Shown here one piece after another: positions 26,253 to 34,751 of a stretch of DNA of 48,300 nucleotides. The position numbers and the translations under genes are program-made. The notes under the pieces are model-generated. The model was not told the DNA's origin, made no database searches, and saw only the letters and a program-made list of their open reading frames with translations. The stretch spans positions 310,811 to 359,110 of the forward strand of contig DHQY01000007.1 in the NCBI GenBank assembly GCA_002408205.1. The letters run 5' to 3'. How positions within the stretch are numbered: the first letter of the stretch is position 1; each line of letters starts with the position of its first letter. The stretch is from Bacteroidales bacterium UBA5326. GTDB taxonomy: Bacteria > Bacteroidota > Bacteroidia > Bacteroidales > UBA932.

Positions 26253-29180
26253 TTATTCCCAGATGTCAGGGAAATGGCCGCCCACACGCTCCAATGCCTG
26301 GAAAAACGGTTTTTTCTTCCCTGAATGAACATCGTAACAATTTTCCGATACCTGCTGTATGGCTTTTACCATCCATTCATACGGTCTGTCTGTGGCATCA
26401 ATGATTCCAATATTGTAGTTCTCGCCATCACCCCTGCCAAAGAAGGGCTGGTCGTACCAGGTGAACCACGATACCCCAATGAGCGCTTTATGAGAAAAGG
26501 CCTTTTCAGAATAGTTCCTGTAGGCAATGCCTCTGTCTTTCTGGGAAGTCACCCTTACCAGCGACTCACCAAGGCCTCTGTCAGTGGTACCAAAATGGAA
26601 TTCACCAATGATCATAGGCATTCCGGTAGCCTTGTAGATAATGTCCATATTCTTGAAATTAGGCTCTATCCCATAATTGTTAAAGCTATAGACATCAAAA
26701 TATTTTTTGGAAAGTTTCAGGACCTCGTCCGAAGGGACTCCCGAACCATATCGTATGCCGAGGTTCAAATGGTTGGGATCGTATTTTTTCAATGCATCCC
26801 TGACTGTAGAAAGGAACACTTCGTAAGTGACATAGACGAATGCCTTTCTGCTGACCGGAGTATCCCCGTGCTTAGCCAGGTATTCTTTCATCGCTTTTTT
26901 TATCGGACGTCCGTCCTCTGCCTGCTCAATCAGTTCGCAGAGACGCAATTCTTTGTTGCTCCACGTTGGCTCGTTGCCTATGAAGTAGCCAATGAGCATC
27001 TGATTGCCCGCAAATGGCTCTACAGATCTTCTGACCCCTTCCTCAATCGTCCGGGTGAAGTCGTCTGTATATACATCCGGCATACCCAGTATACCGTTCT
27101 GAATACCCACTCCCGAGAGAGAAATCATGAATGGTTTCCGGTTGAGATTAATAAGATCACGGCCGGACCAGTTTCCTATTGTGTTCATCCCCCAGAGAGA
27201 CATTCTGTTAATAAGCAGCTGATTGGCTTTATCCTGAACATTTTCGGTACCAAAACGTCTGTACTGGTTCCAGGCAGTCAGCCAGATATAGGTATCCGGA
27301 ATCTCTCTGCCGCGTAAATCACGCCGGGGTTCCGGCTGCCTTCCGCCAAAGCCTCTTCCCATTTGGGCGGGGTCCGGAGCCACGTAGCCTTCGGGGGCCT
27401 TTTCTGTATAAATACCTTTGATTGGGTTTCTTACCAGGCCGCCGCCGCCGGGACTCATTCCGTTAGAACTGATGGACAGGAAGAGATACCCTTCGGGATC
27501 TACAAACCACCATTTGCCATCAATTTTCTTCACATAGAAAAAGCCTCTGGCCTCGGTCTTTCTGCTCAAGTCTCCCCCGAATTTGGAAAGGCGGGTATTC
27601 TTCATGGCTGCTATCGCGGCATCTTCCCCTGCCCAGTCGGCTTTCAGTTCTGCTTCTGAATGGATCTTTCCTTCGAACTCACCCAGGGCCCATTGACCGA
27701 ATTCATCCACAGCCGGAGTAGTGCTCAGGTATTTGTCACCGGGATCTCCTACGGCCAGATAGGCTTTGGCCACCTCTATCTTCTCGTCCCTTACAGGCAT
27801 ATGCATTCGGAAACCAATGGAATCTACCCCTTTCAGGTCATGCCGGGTCCCGTGATCTATGTTAATGTAGGTTAGAGGGCGCTTATGGTTATAGGTAGCT
27901 GCCAGATCGTATGCACCTGAAGGAAGGTCCCTGAAATAGGTCAGAGGAATGGCCGTGCGTATCCATCCCTTGGGTGCATAGAAAATAAGACGGAGTTCAT
28001 TATACCCTTCTTCGGTTGTAAGACCAAGATACACTCTCTGAGCCGTCGACGAGGTCATCTCGAGCACCAGGTAATTATAGGAACTCCAGTCTGACGGAAA
28101 TTTTTCATCGAATGCCTTAAGGGAGATCTTCTTTCCGGCCATCACCTTTGTCTGGTCAAAAAGGAAAACCACAGGTTCCTTTTCCGGCAGGAGCACGAGC
28201 CGGTCTCCGGAATCGTCCATATCTCTCAAAACAGGTCTGCGTCCGGGAAACTCATCGCGCTCGTCTACCCAGTGCATGCAAAGTTTAAGCTTTCCGTCAA
28301 ATGTACGGAACATCATTCCATGACCGCCGTTATCGTTAAAGATGGGCCGGTCTTCCTGGATCCAGGGGCCTTTTATTGACCCGGATTGAGAATATGCGAC
28401 ACCTATCGCATACCGTTCCTTGCTCCAGGTGGACCACAACATGCCCAGCCGGCCGGTTTTTGTTTTGAAAAGCCAGGGTCCGTCTGTCACATTACCTCCT
28501 ATGTCCTTTCCGTTGGTCTTTTCGCCCAGTTCCAGCATTTCGCCGGACCACCGGGCCTCAGAAGCCGTGAACAAAGTAAAGGGAGCCTCTTCGGGCACAC
28601 TCAGATTGGATGGCAGCTTCACGGCTTCCATGGTGCCGTCTACGGTCTGAAGCCATTCGTGGCAGAAAACCATATAAGGCACGCCGTCTTCAACCCAGAG
28701 TGTTCCGTCCAGAGCCGCCCAGTTCCAGGGGGTATGCGGTTTGTTACCTGTAAAGTCACGGAACGGGCCCCGGGGCGAGTCCGAGACATATATTTGTGTG
28801 GCCCTGTGGGGAATATCTCCTCTACCCGGGAGAGTCACCATGACTTCTTGTGTGTGAGACGTAGTGAAGAGGTAGTATTTGCCATTGTATTTATGGACTT
28901 CGCTTGCCCAGCTGGCCGCCTTGTTGCCTGCCCAATGGTCGTCGGAGAATTTCATGACTTCAAACGGCTCGGTCCAGTTAACAAGATCCTTGCTGGCGCG
29001 GGACATTACACGTCCGCCGCCGCCGGTAGAGTACATATAGTATGTATTGTCGCTTTTATCCGGTAAAATAAACGGGTCGCTGCATCGGATGTCCGACAGG
29101 GGCACAGAATATACATCTTGTGCATACGAGGCGGAGAGTGAACTCAGGCCAATAATACATATGGCAAATAACTTCTTCAT
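26253..29180 (-). CDS. Two-domain glycoside hydrolase: GH43 fused to GH50-like
   Basis: A 975-residue secreted enzyme with signal peptide (residues 1-20). Residues about 24-330 form a GH43-type five-bladed propeller: IRCSDPFIL with Asp35 as presumed base, WASEVHKYNGKYYLF, the subgroup-typical CHEW (Glu175) and TDGPWLF (Asp233 where many GH43 enzymes have Glu). A beta-sandwich linker (about 335-480) follows. Residues about 500-965 form a TIM barrel resembling GH50 beta-agarases: GKWWFVDPEGYLFLS, then FIGNEPTWS with Glu737 (acid/base) and MIIGEFHFGT with Glu860 (nucleophile). Fusion suggests that one protein removes side chains and cuts a galactan-like backbone; activity is inferred. It sits between the beta-helix pair and the LacZ-type gene in the operon. 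Confidence 0.8.
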   Translation of the reverse strand: MKKLFAICIIGLSSLSASYAQDVYSVPLSDIRCSDPFILPDKSDNTYYMYSTGGGGRVMSRASKDLVNWTEPFEVMKFSDDHWAGNKAASWASEVHKYNGKYYLFTTSHTQEVMVTLPGRGDIPHRATQIYVSDSPRGPFRDFTGNKPHTPWNWAALDGTLWVEDGVPYMVFCHEWLQTVDGTMEAVKLPSNLSVPEEAPFTLFTASEARWSGEMLELGEKTNGKDIGGNVTDGPWLFKTKTGRLGMLWSTWSKERYAIGVAYSQSGSIKGPWIQEDRPIFNDNGGHGMMFRTFDGKLKLCMHWVDERDEFPGRRPVLRDMDDSGDRLVLLPEKEPVVFLFDQTKVMAGKKISLKAFDEKFPSDWSSYNYLVLEMTSSTAQRVYLGLTTEEGYNELRLIFYAPKGWIRTAIPLTYFRDLPSGAYDLAATYNHKRPLTYINIDHGTRHDLKGVDSIGFRMHMPVRDEKIEVAKAYLAVGDPGDKYLSTTPAVDEFGQWALGEFEGKIHSEAELKADWAGEDAAIAAMKNTRLSKFGGDLSRKTEARGFFYVKKIDGKWWFVDPEGYLFLSISSNGMSPGGGGLVRNPIKGIYTEKAPEGYVAPDPAQMGRGFGGRQPEPRRDLRGREIPDTYIWLTAWNQYRRFGTENVQDKANQLLINRMSLWGMNTIGNWSGRDLINLNRKPFMISLSGVGIQNGILGMPDVYTDDFTRTIEEGVRRSVEPFAGNQMLIGYFIGNEPTWSNKELRLCELIEQAEDGRPIKKAMKEYLAKHGDTPVSRKAFVYVTYEVFLSTVRDALKKYDPNHLNLGIRYGSGVPSDEVLKLSKKYFDVYSFNNYGIEPNFKNMDIIYKATGMPMIIGEFHFGTTDRGLGESLVRVTSQKDRGIAYRNYSEKAFSHKALIGVSWFTWYDQPFFGRGDGENYNIGIIDATDRPYEWMVKAIQQVSENCYDVHSGKKKPFFQALERVGGHFPDIWE

Positions 29181-29193
29181 AGTAACATTTTAT

Positions 29194-31158
29194 TTATTTC
29201 CTGCGGGCAGGTTTTTCACTGAATGGTATTTCAAATTCTTCTGTGTATTTTCCTTTTTTCAATTGAACTTTAAGAGTGGTACCCAGGAGAGTCTCCCTGT
29301 CTGTCTTGAGCGCCATGGTGAAGGTCTTCTTCCCGGCGATTTTCTCCAGGGGAAGAACCACATTTTTTCCATTCGCGGGATTGGTCCAGGTAACAGTTCC
29401 GGTAATTCCTTCTTCTACCGGTTGATACATTACTATCTCGGTAGCTGCAGGATCACCTGCCTTTACAGCCAGAGGGAAGGACCATTTGTTCCAGGCAACA
29501 GAAGAAGCATCCCGTGCATCCTCATCCATTTGAGCTTCCTTAGCCTTATCGGCGAATACGCCGGTTCCAATGGCCTCGAAAGCCCCCATATCGGGATGTC
29601 CGTCTTCAACAGCATTCCCAAAGAAATCTCTTCCGCCGTGGTTGGGTATATACATTCCGGTATTGATGCAGGGAGAAGTGCTCTTGAGTTTATAACCGTC
29701 CAGCGTGCAGAGTCCGATTCCGCCGGTACCGGGCGCCACGAACTCAGGATCTGCCACAAGAGCCTCGGGATCGTCGGGAACACCATTTTTCCAGGGTCCG
29801 AAATAGCAGTTGTGAAGGAAGATAGAGCCGGCGGGGAGGTCAGGTCTGGAGACCTCATCAAACTGTCTTTTCATGGTTTCACCAAGCGAATAAGCAGTAC
29901 GGAAACGCCCCTGCCCTGTTGCATAGAAAATATTATTGTAGAAATGGGCGCCCAACTTGTTTATGTCCTTGGCTGTCTCGGGAAAATCGCCGCGGAAAAA
30001 GTCCAGGTCCAGGGTGCCGTGATCTACATAGAAAATATTATTATAAAGCACATTGCCGTCATCAAGAAGGCTGCCCTGCATCTGTACCAGGTGAGTCTTG
30101 TCATTCACACTGATGTTATAGCGTGCAACATTCTGGAAGATATCGTACATAAGCAATAAGAATCCATGATTATCCTTGCTGTAATTGTATTGAGCGATGC
30201 ATCTTTTGCAGTAAAAATCGAAATCATAGGCAAATCCGTCGCCGTTTTTAGGTTCGCGCCCGGTATCATAGACCTCATTGAATTGCATGATGGTTTCTTC
30301 GCAACGGATAAGCCAGCAGGCCGCGGTATGGGGCCACCAGTTTTCATCGCCGGGAAGATCGAGGTATCCGGAACGTAAACAAGACCGACGTATCTCGTTG
30401 AATTCAACAAGGGCCCGGTATGAGCCGCCTACGATAATCCCGTCGCCGCCCAGGTTGTCCATATAATTCCTTCGTACCACCAGTCCGTTCCAGATGCTAT
30501 TGGTAACAATACCCGTCTTGTCAACACGTTCTATGCGGTTGCCTTCAATCAGAACGTTACTGAGGGAAGGCTGAACTCCCGGAGCAGCATCTTTTTGGGC
30601 TCTCGGCAAGCCGCAATTAACAAGAATGGCCGAACTGCGTATGCTCACTCCGCCCATCTGACCCCAGATATCATGTATAAAACAGTTTTTGATGACTACA
30701 TGGTCTACATTCAAACCCTCCTGGTCTACATTCACATAGATACCCAGACGAGTCTTTCCGATTTCAGGTGCTGCCATACTTGTGATTTCCAGGTTGCTGA
30801 TCTCCCAACCTCCTGTATTATGGAGCTGGATTGCAGCGCCTTCCAGTTTCCCCAGGTTGATAACAGGCCGTGACGAACCGCCGAAAGAAGAAAGAATGAC
30901 AGGTTCTTCTGCCGTACCTGAACCCCGGAGGTCAAGGCGGCCGGACCATTCGCCACCCGATTCCAACAGGATATGATCACCGGGCAGAAATACCGTATTG
31001 TTTATTTTGTCAAGGGATTTCCAGGCATCCCCTACAGAAAGACCGGTAGCACTGTCATTGCCCGATGGCGATACAAAATATGTCTTTTGTTGTGCCATAA
31101 TTGTAACAGCGCTAAGCAGTACAGCACAAACCAATATGTATTTTTTCATTTTTATCAT
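29194..31158 (-). CDS. Secreted right-handed beta-helix protein, copy 2
   Basis: A 654-residue exported protein with a signal peptide ending near MAQ (residue 23). It opens with TYFVSPSGNDSATGLSVGDAWKSL, the usual entry of secreted parallel beta-helix carbohydrate-active proteins, followed by a series of short N- and I-rich rungs to about 480 (for example VVIKNCFIHDIWGQMGG and CIAQYNYSKDNHGFLLLMYDIF). A C-terminal beta-domain (about 540-654) ends in PARRK. The next gene encodes a clear paralogue; both share length, rung motifs and tail. Beta-helix folds of this kind occur in polysaccharide lyases and in some glycosidases, and I cannot assign a family. Position in the PUL operon implies action on the same glycan. 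An in-frame ATG at 31149 is an alternative start. Confidence 0.78.
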   Translation of the reverse strand: MIKMKKYILVCAVLLSAVTIMAQQKTYFVSPSGNDSATGLSVGDAWKSLDKINNTVFLPGDHILLESGGEWSGRLDLRGSGTAEEPVILSSFGGSSRPVINLGKLEGAAIQLHNTGGWEISNLEITSMAAPEIGKTRLGIYVNVDQEGLNVDHVVIKNCFIHDIWGQMGGVSIRSSAILVNCGLPRAQKDAAPGVQPSLSNVLIEGNRIERVDKTGIVTNSIWNGLVVRRNYMDNLGGDGIIVGGSYRALVEFNEIRRSCLRSGYLDLPGDENWWPHTAACWLIRCEETIMQFNEVYDTGREPKNGDGFAYDFDFYCKRCIAQYNYSKDNHGFLLLMYDIFQNVARYNISVNDKTHLVQMQGSLLDDGNVLYNNIFYVDHGTLDLDFFRGDFPETAKDINKLGAHFYNNIFYATGQGRFRTAYSLGETMKRQFDEVSRPDLPAGSIFLHNCYFGPWKNGVPDDPEALVADPEFVAPGTGGIGLCTLDGYKLKSTSPCINTGMYIPNHGGRDFFGNAVEDGHPDMGAFEAIGTGVFADKAKEAQMDEDARDASSVAWNKWSFPLAVKAGDPAATEIVMYQPVEEGITGTVTWTNPANGKNVVLPLEKIAGKKTFTMALKTDRETLLGTTLKVQLKKGKYTEEFEIPFSEKPARRK

Positions 31159-31181
31159 ATATTATACTGATATGTATTCGC

Positions 31182-33140
31182 TTAGCGCCTGCGTGCAGGC
31201 CTTTCTGCAAATGAGATCACCCATTCTTCTGCGAACTTGCCCTTCCGGATGGAAACCCTGACCCTGGAGCCCATTAGGGTTTCCTTGTCTGAGTCTACTT
31301 TCAGGTCAATGATACTGCGATCTTTGAGTTTAGAGATATCTGCCTTTATTGGTTTGGCTGATTTTGTATTCTCGAACGTAACAAAGCCGGTAATGCCGTC
31401 TTCGAGGGCTTCACGAAGTCTTATAGAAACAATTTTAGGATTGTCAACGTAGAGCTCTCCCGGGAACATCCATTTTGTCCAGGCAACGCTCGAAGCATCG
31501 GCCGCATCTTTATCCCTGGCGGCTTCTTCAGCCACGTTGGCGAATGCCCCCGATCCCAGAAATTCGAATGCACCAAAATCGGGATGGCCGTCTTTGACTG
31601 CATTTCCATAAAAATCACGACCTCCGTTGAAAGGAATATAGATACCGGTATTGACACAGGGAGAACCGGTCATAAGTTGGTATCCACCGAGGGTACACAG
31701 CCCTTCGCCACCCGTACCCGGTGCCGAGAATATTGGATCGGCCAGAAGTGCTTCCGGATCTTCGGGCAAACCGTTTTTCCAGGGTCCGAAATAGCAGTTA
31801 TGTCTGAAAATGGAACCGGCAGGAAGGTTTGGTTTACTTACTTCATCAAAGAAACGGACCATTGGATCTCCGTCTGTGTAAACAGTGCGGAACCGGCCCT
31901 GACCGGTGGCATAAAATATATTATTATAAAAATAAGCACCTAAATCATCTATACTGTTTTCCTTGCTTCCACGGAAAAAATCCAGGTCTGCCGTGCCGTA
32001 GTCAATATAAAACACATTATTATAAAATATGTTACGATCTTTCGACAGGCTGCCTTGCATCTGAATCAGGTGAGTGCGGTCATTTTCGCTGATATTATAG
32101 CGTATTACATTTTCAAAAATATTATACATGAGCAGCATGAAACCATGGTTATTCTTGCTGTAATTGTATTGAGCAATACATCGTTTGCAGTTGAAGTCAA
32201 AGTCGTAGGAGAATCCGTCACCATTCTTGGGCTCTCTTCCGGTATCATACACTTCGTTGAACTGCATGATCGTTTCTTCTGTGTTTTGTATCCAGCATGC
32301 AGCCGTATGGGGCCACCATGTGTCTCCGCCGGGAAGGTCCAGATATCCCGATCGCATGCAGGAACGATGGATCTCATTATATTCAATGAGACCGCGGTAT
32401 GGACCATTTACGAATATGCCATCGCCACCCAGGTTGTCCATGTAATTTTTTCTGACCACAACGTTATTCTTAGGTCCCCAGGTGATGATACCGCATTTGT
32501 CAAAACGTTCAATGCGGTTCCCTTCAATCAGGACGTTATTCATGGTAGGCGGAGTGTATGAAGGATCGGCAAAGCGGTTTCTCAGGGCTTTCACACGGAC
32601 CAGAATACCACAACTGTAATAGCCGGAATATTCCGAATTGCCGCCCATCTGGCCCCAGATGTCGTGCACATAACAGTTCCTCACCACAAAATTACTGAAG
32701 TCTTTTCCTTCTTCAGAGGCAGTGATTACAATGCCCTGTCGCCCAACACCCAGTTCCGGAGCGGCATAGCTGGTCACTTCCATATTCTCTACGTGCCACC
32801 ACGATTGGTTGTCTATAAGAATTCCAGCACCTTCTGCCTTGCCGATATTGATTATCGGGCGCTTTTCACCTCCATAAGAAGAAATGATAATGGGCTGACA
32901 GTCAGCGCCGGATCCTTGCAGCTTAAGCTGCCCGTACCATATTTTTCCGGATTCCAGAAGGATTTTATCACCCGGCTGAAACTCTGTACTGTTAATTTTA
33001 TCGAGAGTCTTCCATGCTGTTTTGACTGAAAGTCCGTCAGCCGTATCGTTTCCGGAAGGTGAAACAAAATAGGTTTTCTGCTGAGCCGCTACGGATGTAG
33101 CGGCCAGCAAGAAAACTATAAATAATTTGAATCTGTTCAT
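31182..33140 (-). CDS. Secreted right-handed beta-helix protein, copy 1
   Basis: A 652-residue exported paralogue of the neighbouring beta-helix gene, with signal peptide MNRFKLFIVFLLAATSVAAQ. It shares the entry motif TYFVSPSGNDTADGLSVKTAWKTL, the rung NCYVHDIWGQMGG, the histidine/asparagine-rich CIAQYNYSKNNHGFMLLMYNIF segment, and the C-terminal SSVAWTKW...PARRR domain. It differs by a short insertion after GQMGG (NSEYSGYYSCGILV). The two genes are 23 bp apart and clearly arose by tandem duplication; retention of both suggests different substrates or bonds. The start lies 6 bp after the SusD stop. No lipobox is present, so it is likely periplasmic or secreted rather than a lipoprotein. Confidence 0.78.
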   Translation of the reverse strand: MNRFKLFIVFLLAATSVAAQQKTYFVSPSGNDTADGLSVKTAWKTLDKINSTEFQPGDKILLESGKIWYGQLKLQGSGADCQPIIISSYGGEKRPIINIGKAEGAGILIDNQSWWHVENMEVTSYAAPELGVGRQGIVITASEEGKDFSNFVVRNCYVHDIWGQMGGNSEYSGYYSCGILVRVKALRNRFADPSYTPPTMNNVLIEGNRIERFDKCGIITWGPKNNVVVRKNYMDNLGGDGIFVNGPYRGLIEYNEIHRSCMRSGYLDLPGGDTWWPHTAACWIQNTEETIMQFNEVYDTGREPKNGDGFSYDFDFNCKRCIAQYNYSKNNHGFMLLMYNIFENVIRYNISENDRTHLIQMQGSLSKDRNIFYNNVFYIDYGTADLDFFRGSKENSIDDLGAYFYNNIFYATGQGRFRTVYTDGDPMVRFFDEVSKPNLPAGSIFRHNCYFGPWKNGLPEDPEALLADPIFSAPGTGGEGLCTLGGYQLMTGSPCVNTGIYIPFNGGRDFYGNAVKDGHPDFGAFEFLGSGAFANVAEEAARDKDAADASSVAWTKWMFPGELYVDNPKIVSIRLREALEDGITGFVTFENTKSAKPIKADISKLKDRSIIDLKVDSDKETLMGSRVRVSIRKGKFAEEWVISFAERPARRR

Positions 33141-33146
33141 AATTTA

Positions 33147-34739
33147 CTAGTAACCGGGGTTCTGCTCCATAGTGCCTCTGGAAGCATCAAGAGCTCTTTT
33201 GGGAATAGGACACAGTTCGCTCTTTCCAATGACGAAATCTCTGCCTTTTGTGGTTTTATATCCGTTATAATTAACGTCTTTGTATTTCTGATAGTAAGCC
33301 TGCATAACCTGGCCTGCGCGTCCCTGACGAACAAGGTCGTACATCCTGTTGTATTCCATTGCAAGCTCTACGCGACGTTCGTGCCAGATGGCGTTGCGGA
33401 GATCTTCCTTTCCGGCGGCCATAACCGGAGGAAGAACGTTTTCAACTCCAACGGACGCACTGTTTCTGGCGCGTGAACGAACCATCTCGAGATACTTCTG
33501 GGCTTCTCCCGTCTTACCGAGCTCGTTGGAAGCCTCGGCCAGATAAAGGAGAACGTCTGCATACCTGAGAATGATGATGTTCTTGGGCTGGTCGGACTGG
33601 TCATCCTTTGAACGCTTTTCAAAAGGGACATAGAATTTTTTAGACTGATACCTGTTGTTACTCGACAGATTATAATGGATATGACCGTCATAAAATTCAC
33701 CGGGTGCTATAACAGTAGCTTTCAGCCTGGGGTCATTATTTTCGAACTCGGCAATAAGATCGTCGGTAGGGCAATGCATTGACCATCCGGTCATGTATTT
33801 CTCATAGACCTTCTCTCCCGGATATTTACCGGAGTCAATATCTGCTTTGGTAAGACCTGCATCGTGTTCGTAGAATACGAGGATTGAGCCTTCATTGGAA
33901 TCTGACCATCCGGTACCGGAGATTGATTGCTGAATAGCGAAAATACATTCCTGTCCGTTCTGATGGTCCAGATCGAATACCTGTTCGTATACTGGTTCCA
34001 GTCTGTAGTAATTGGCAGCTTCTACTTGCTTAAGAATGTCATAAGCTTCCTGCCACTTCTTTTGATAGATATATGCTTTCCCGAGCATAGACATGGCGGC
34101 GCCTTTTGTGGCACGGCCCAGATTGGTGGGATCCCATTGTTCCGGAAGAAGTTCTATGGCATTTTTGAGATCATTCTCTATATGAGCCCAGGTTTCTGCT
34201 TCTGTGTTACGTGGCATGTAATATTCATCATAGGAAAGCACGTGATCCACTACGGGCATTCTGCCGTATTGAGTTACGAAATTAAAGTATGAATAAGCGC
34301 GAAGGAAATGTCCCTCTCCGATATATTTTTCTTTATTGGGAATATCATTCTTGCTTGCATTTACAATTAACTGCGTTGCATCATTTACAAGAGACCAACC
34401 TTGGTTCCAATAACCGCCGGCCTGTCCGTTGTTGTCAAGCAGTGAAAAATTCTGGCATGCGATGGCAGCAGCACCAAACCATGAATAAGCCTCGGACCGG
34501 CTGTTTCCCAGATCGGCATCGTCGGAGCAGTCGTCACCCCAAACCATGAAGTGGCCTAATTGAAAAGTCTCGAGTTGCATGACAGAGTAAGCGCCCAATG
34601 CAGCAGCGTTCAGTTCTTCTTCATTGGAATAGTATGTCTCGGCAGCCAGATTGACAAGAGGAGTCTTATCAAGGAAATCTGAACAGGAGGCAAGCAGCAT
34701 TGCAGCTGCACCTATTGATAATAGTATCTTTGTTTTCAT
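33147..34739 (-). CDS. susD: SusD/RagB family glycan-binding lipoprotein
   Basis: A 530-residue outer-membrane surface lipoprotein that captures the glycan and caps the SusC channel. The lipobox LLAS-Cys19 ends the signal peptide (MKTKILLSIGAAAMLLASC), followed by SDFLDKTPLVNLAAETYYSNEEELNAA, a typical SusD N-terminus. TPR-like helices (GAAMSMLGKAYIYQKKWQEAYDIL) and the C-terminal RagB segment with IILRYADVLLYLAEASNELGK and IWHERRVELAMEYNRMYDLVRQG are conserved. It lies 12 bp downstream of the SusC gene, the invariable pair in Bacteroidota glycan loci. The bound glycan cannot be read from the sequence; enzymes around it suggest a galactose-rich polymer. Confidence 0.95.
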   Translation of the reverse strand: MKTKILLSIGAAAMLLASCSDFLDKTPLVNLAAETYYSNEEELNAAALGAYSVMQLETFQLGHFMVWGDDCSDDADLGNSRSEAYSWFGAAAIACQNFSLLDNNGQAGGYWNQGWSLVNDATQLIVNASKNDIPNKEKYIGEGHFLRAYSYFNFVTQYGRMPVVDHVLSYDEYYMPRNTEAETWAHIENDLKNAIELLPEQWDPTNLGRATKGAAMSMLGKAYIYQKKWQEAYDILKQVEAANYYRLEPVYEQVFDLDHQNGQECIFAIQQSISGTGWSDSNEGSILVFYEHDAGLTKADIDSGKYPGEKVYEKYMTGWSMHCPTDDLIAEFENNDPRLKATVIAPGEFYDGHIHYNLSSNNRYQSKKFYVPFEKRSKDDQSDQPKNIIILRYADVLLYLAEASNELGKTGEAQKYLEMVRSRARNSASVGVENVLPPVMAAGKEDLRNAIWHERRVELAMEYNRMYDLVRQGRAGQVMQAYYQKYKDVNYNGYKTTKGRDFVIGKSELCPIPKRALDASRGTMEQNPGY

Positions 34740-34751
34740 AATAGTCCTTAA

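Noticed and set aside
26325..27317. Long + strand open frame of 330 codons opposite the GH43/GH50-like gene
   Set aside because: It is antisense to a gene with clear domains and signal peptide; its own translation has no recognisable motif, and such long antisense frames are common opposite GC-richer coding DNA.
29047..30159. Long + strand open frame of 370 codons opposite the beta-helix genes
   Set aside because: Its sequence is the shadow of the conserved - strand beta-helix gene and spans the boundary with the next gene; there is no independent evidence of coding.
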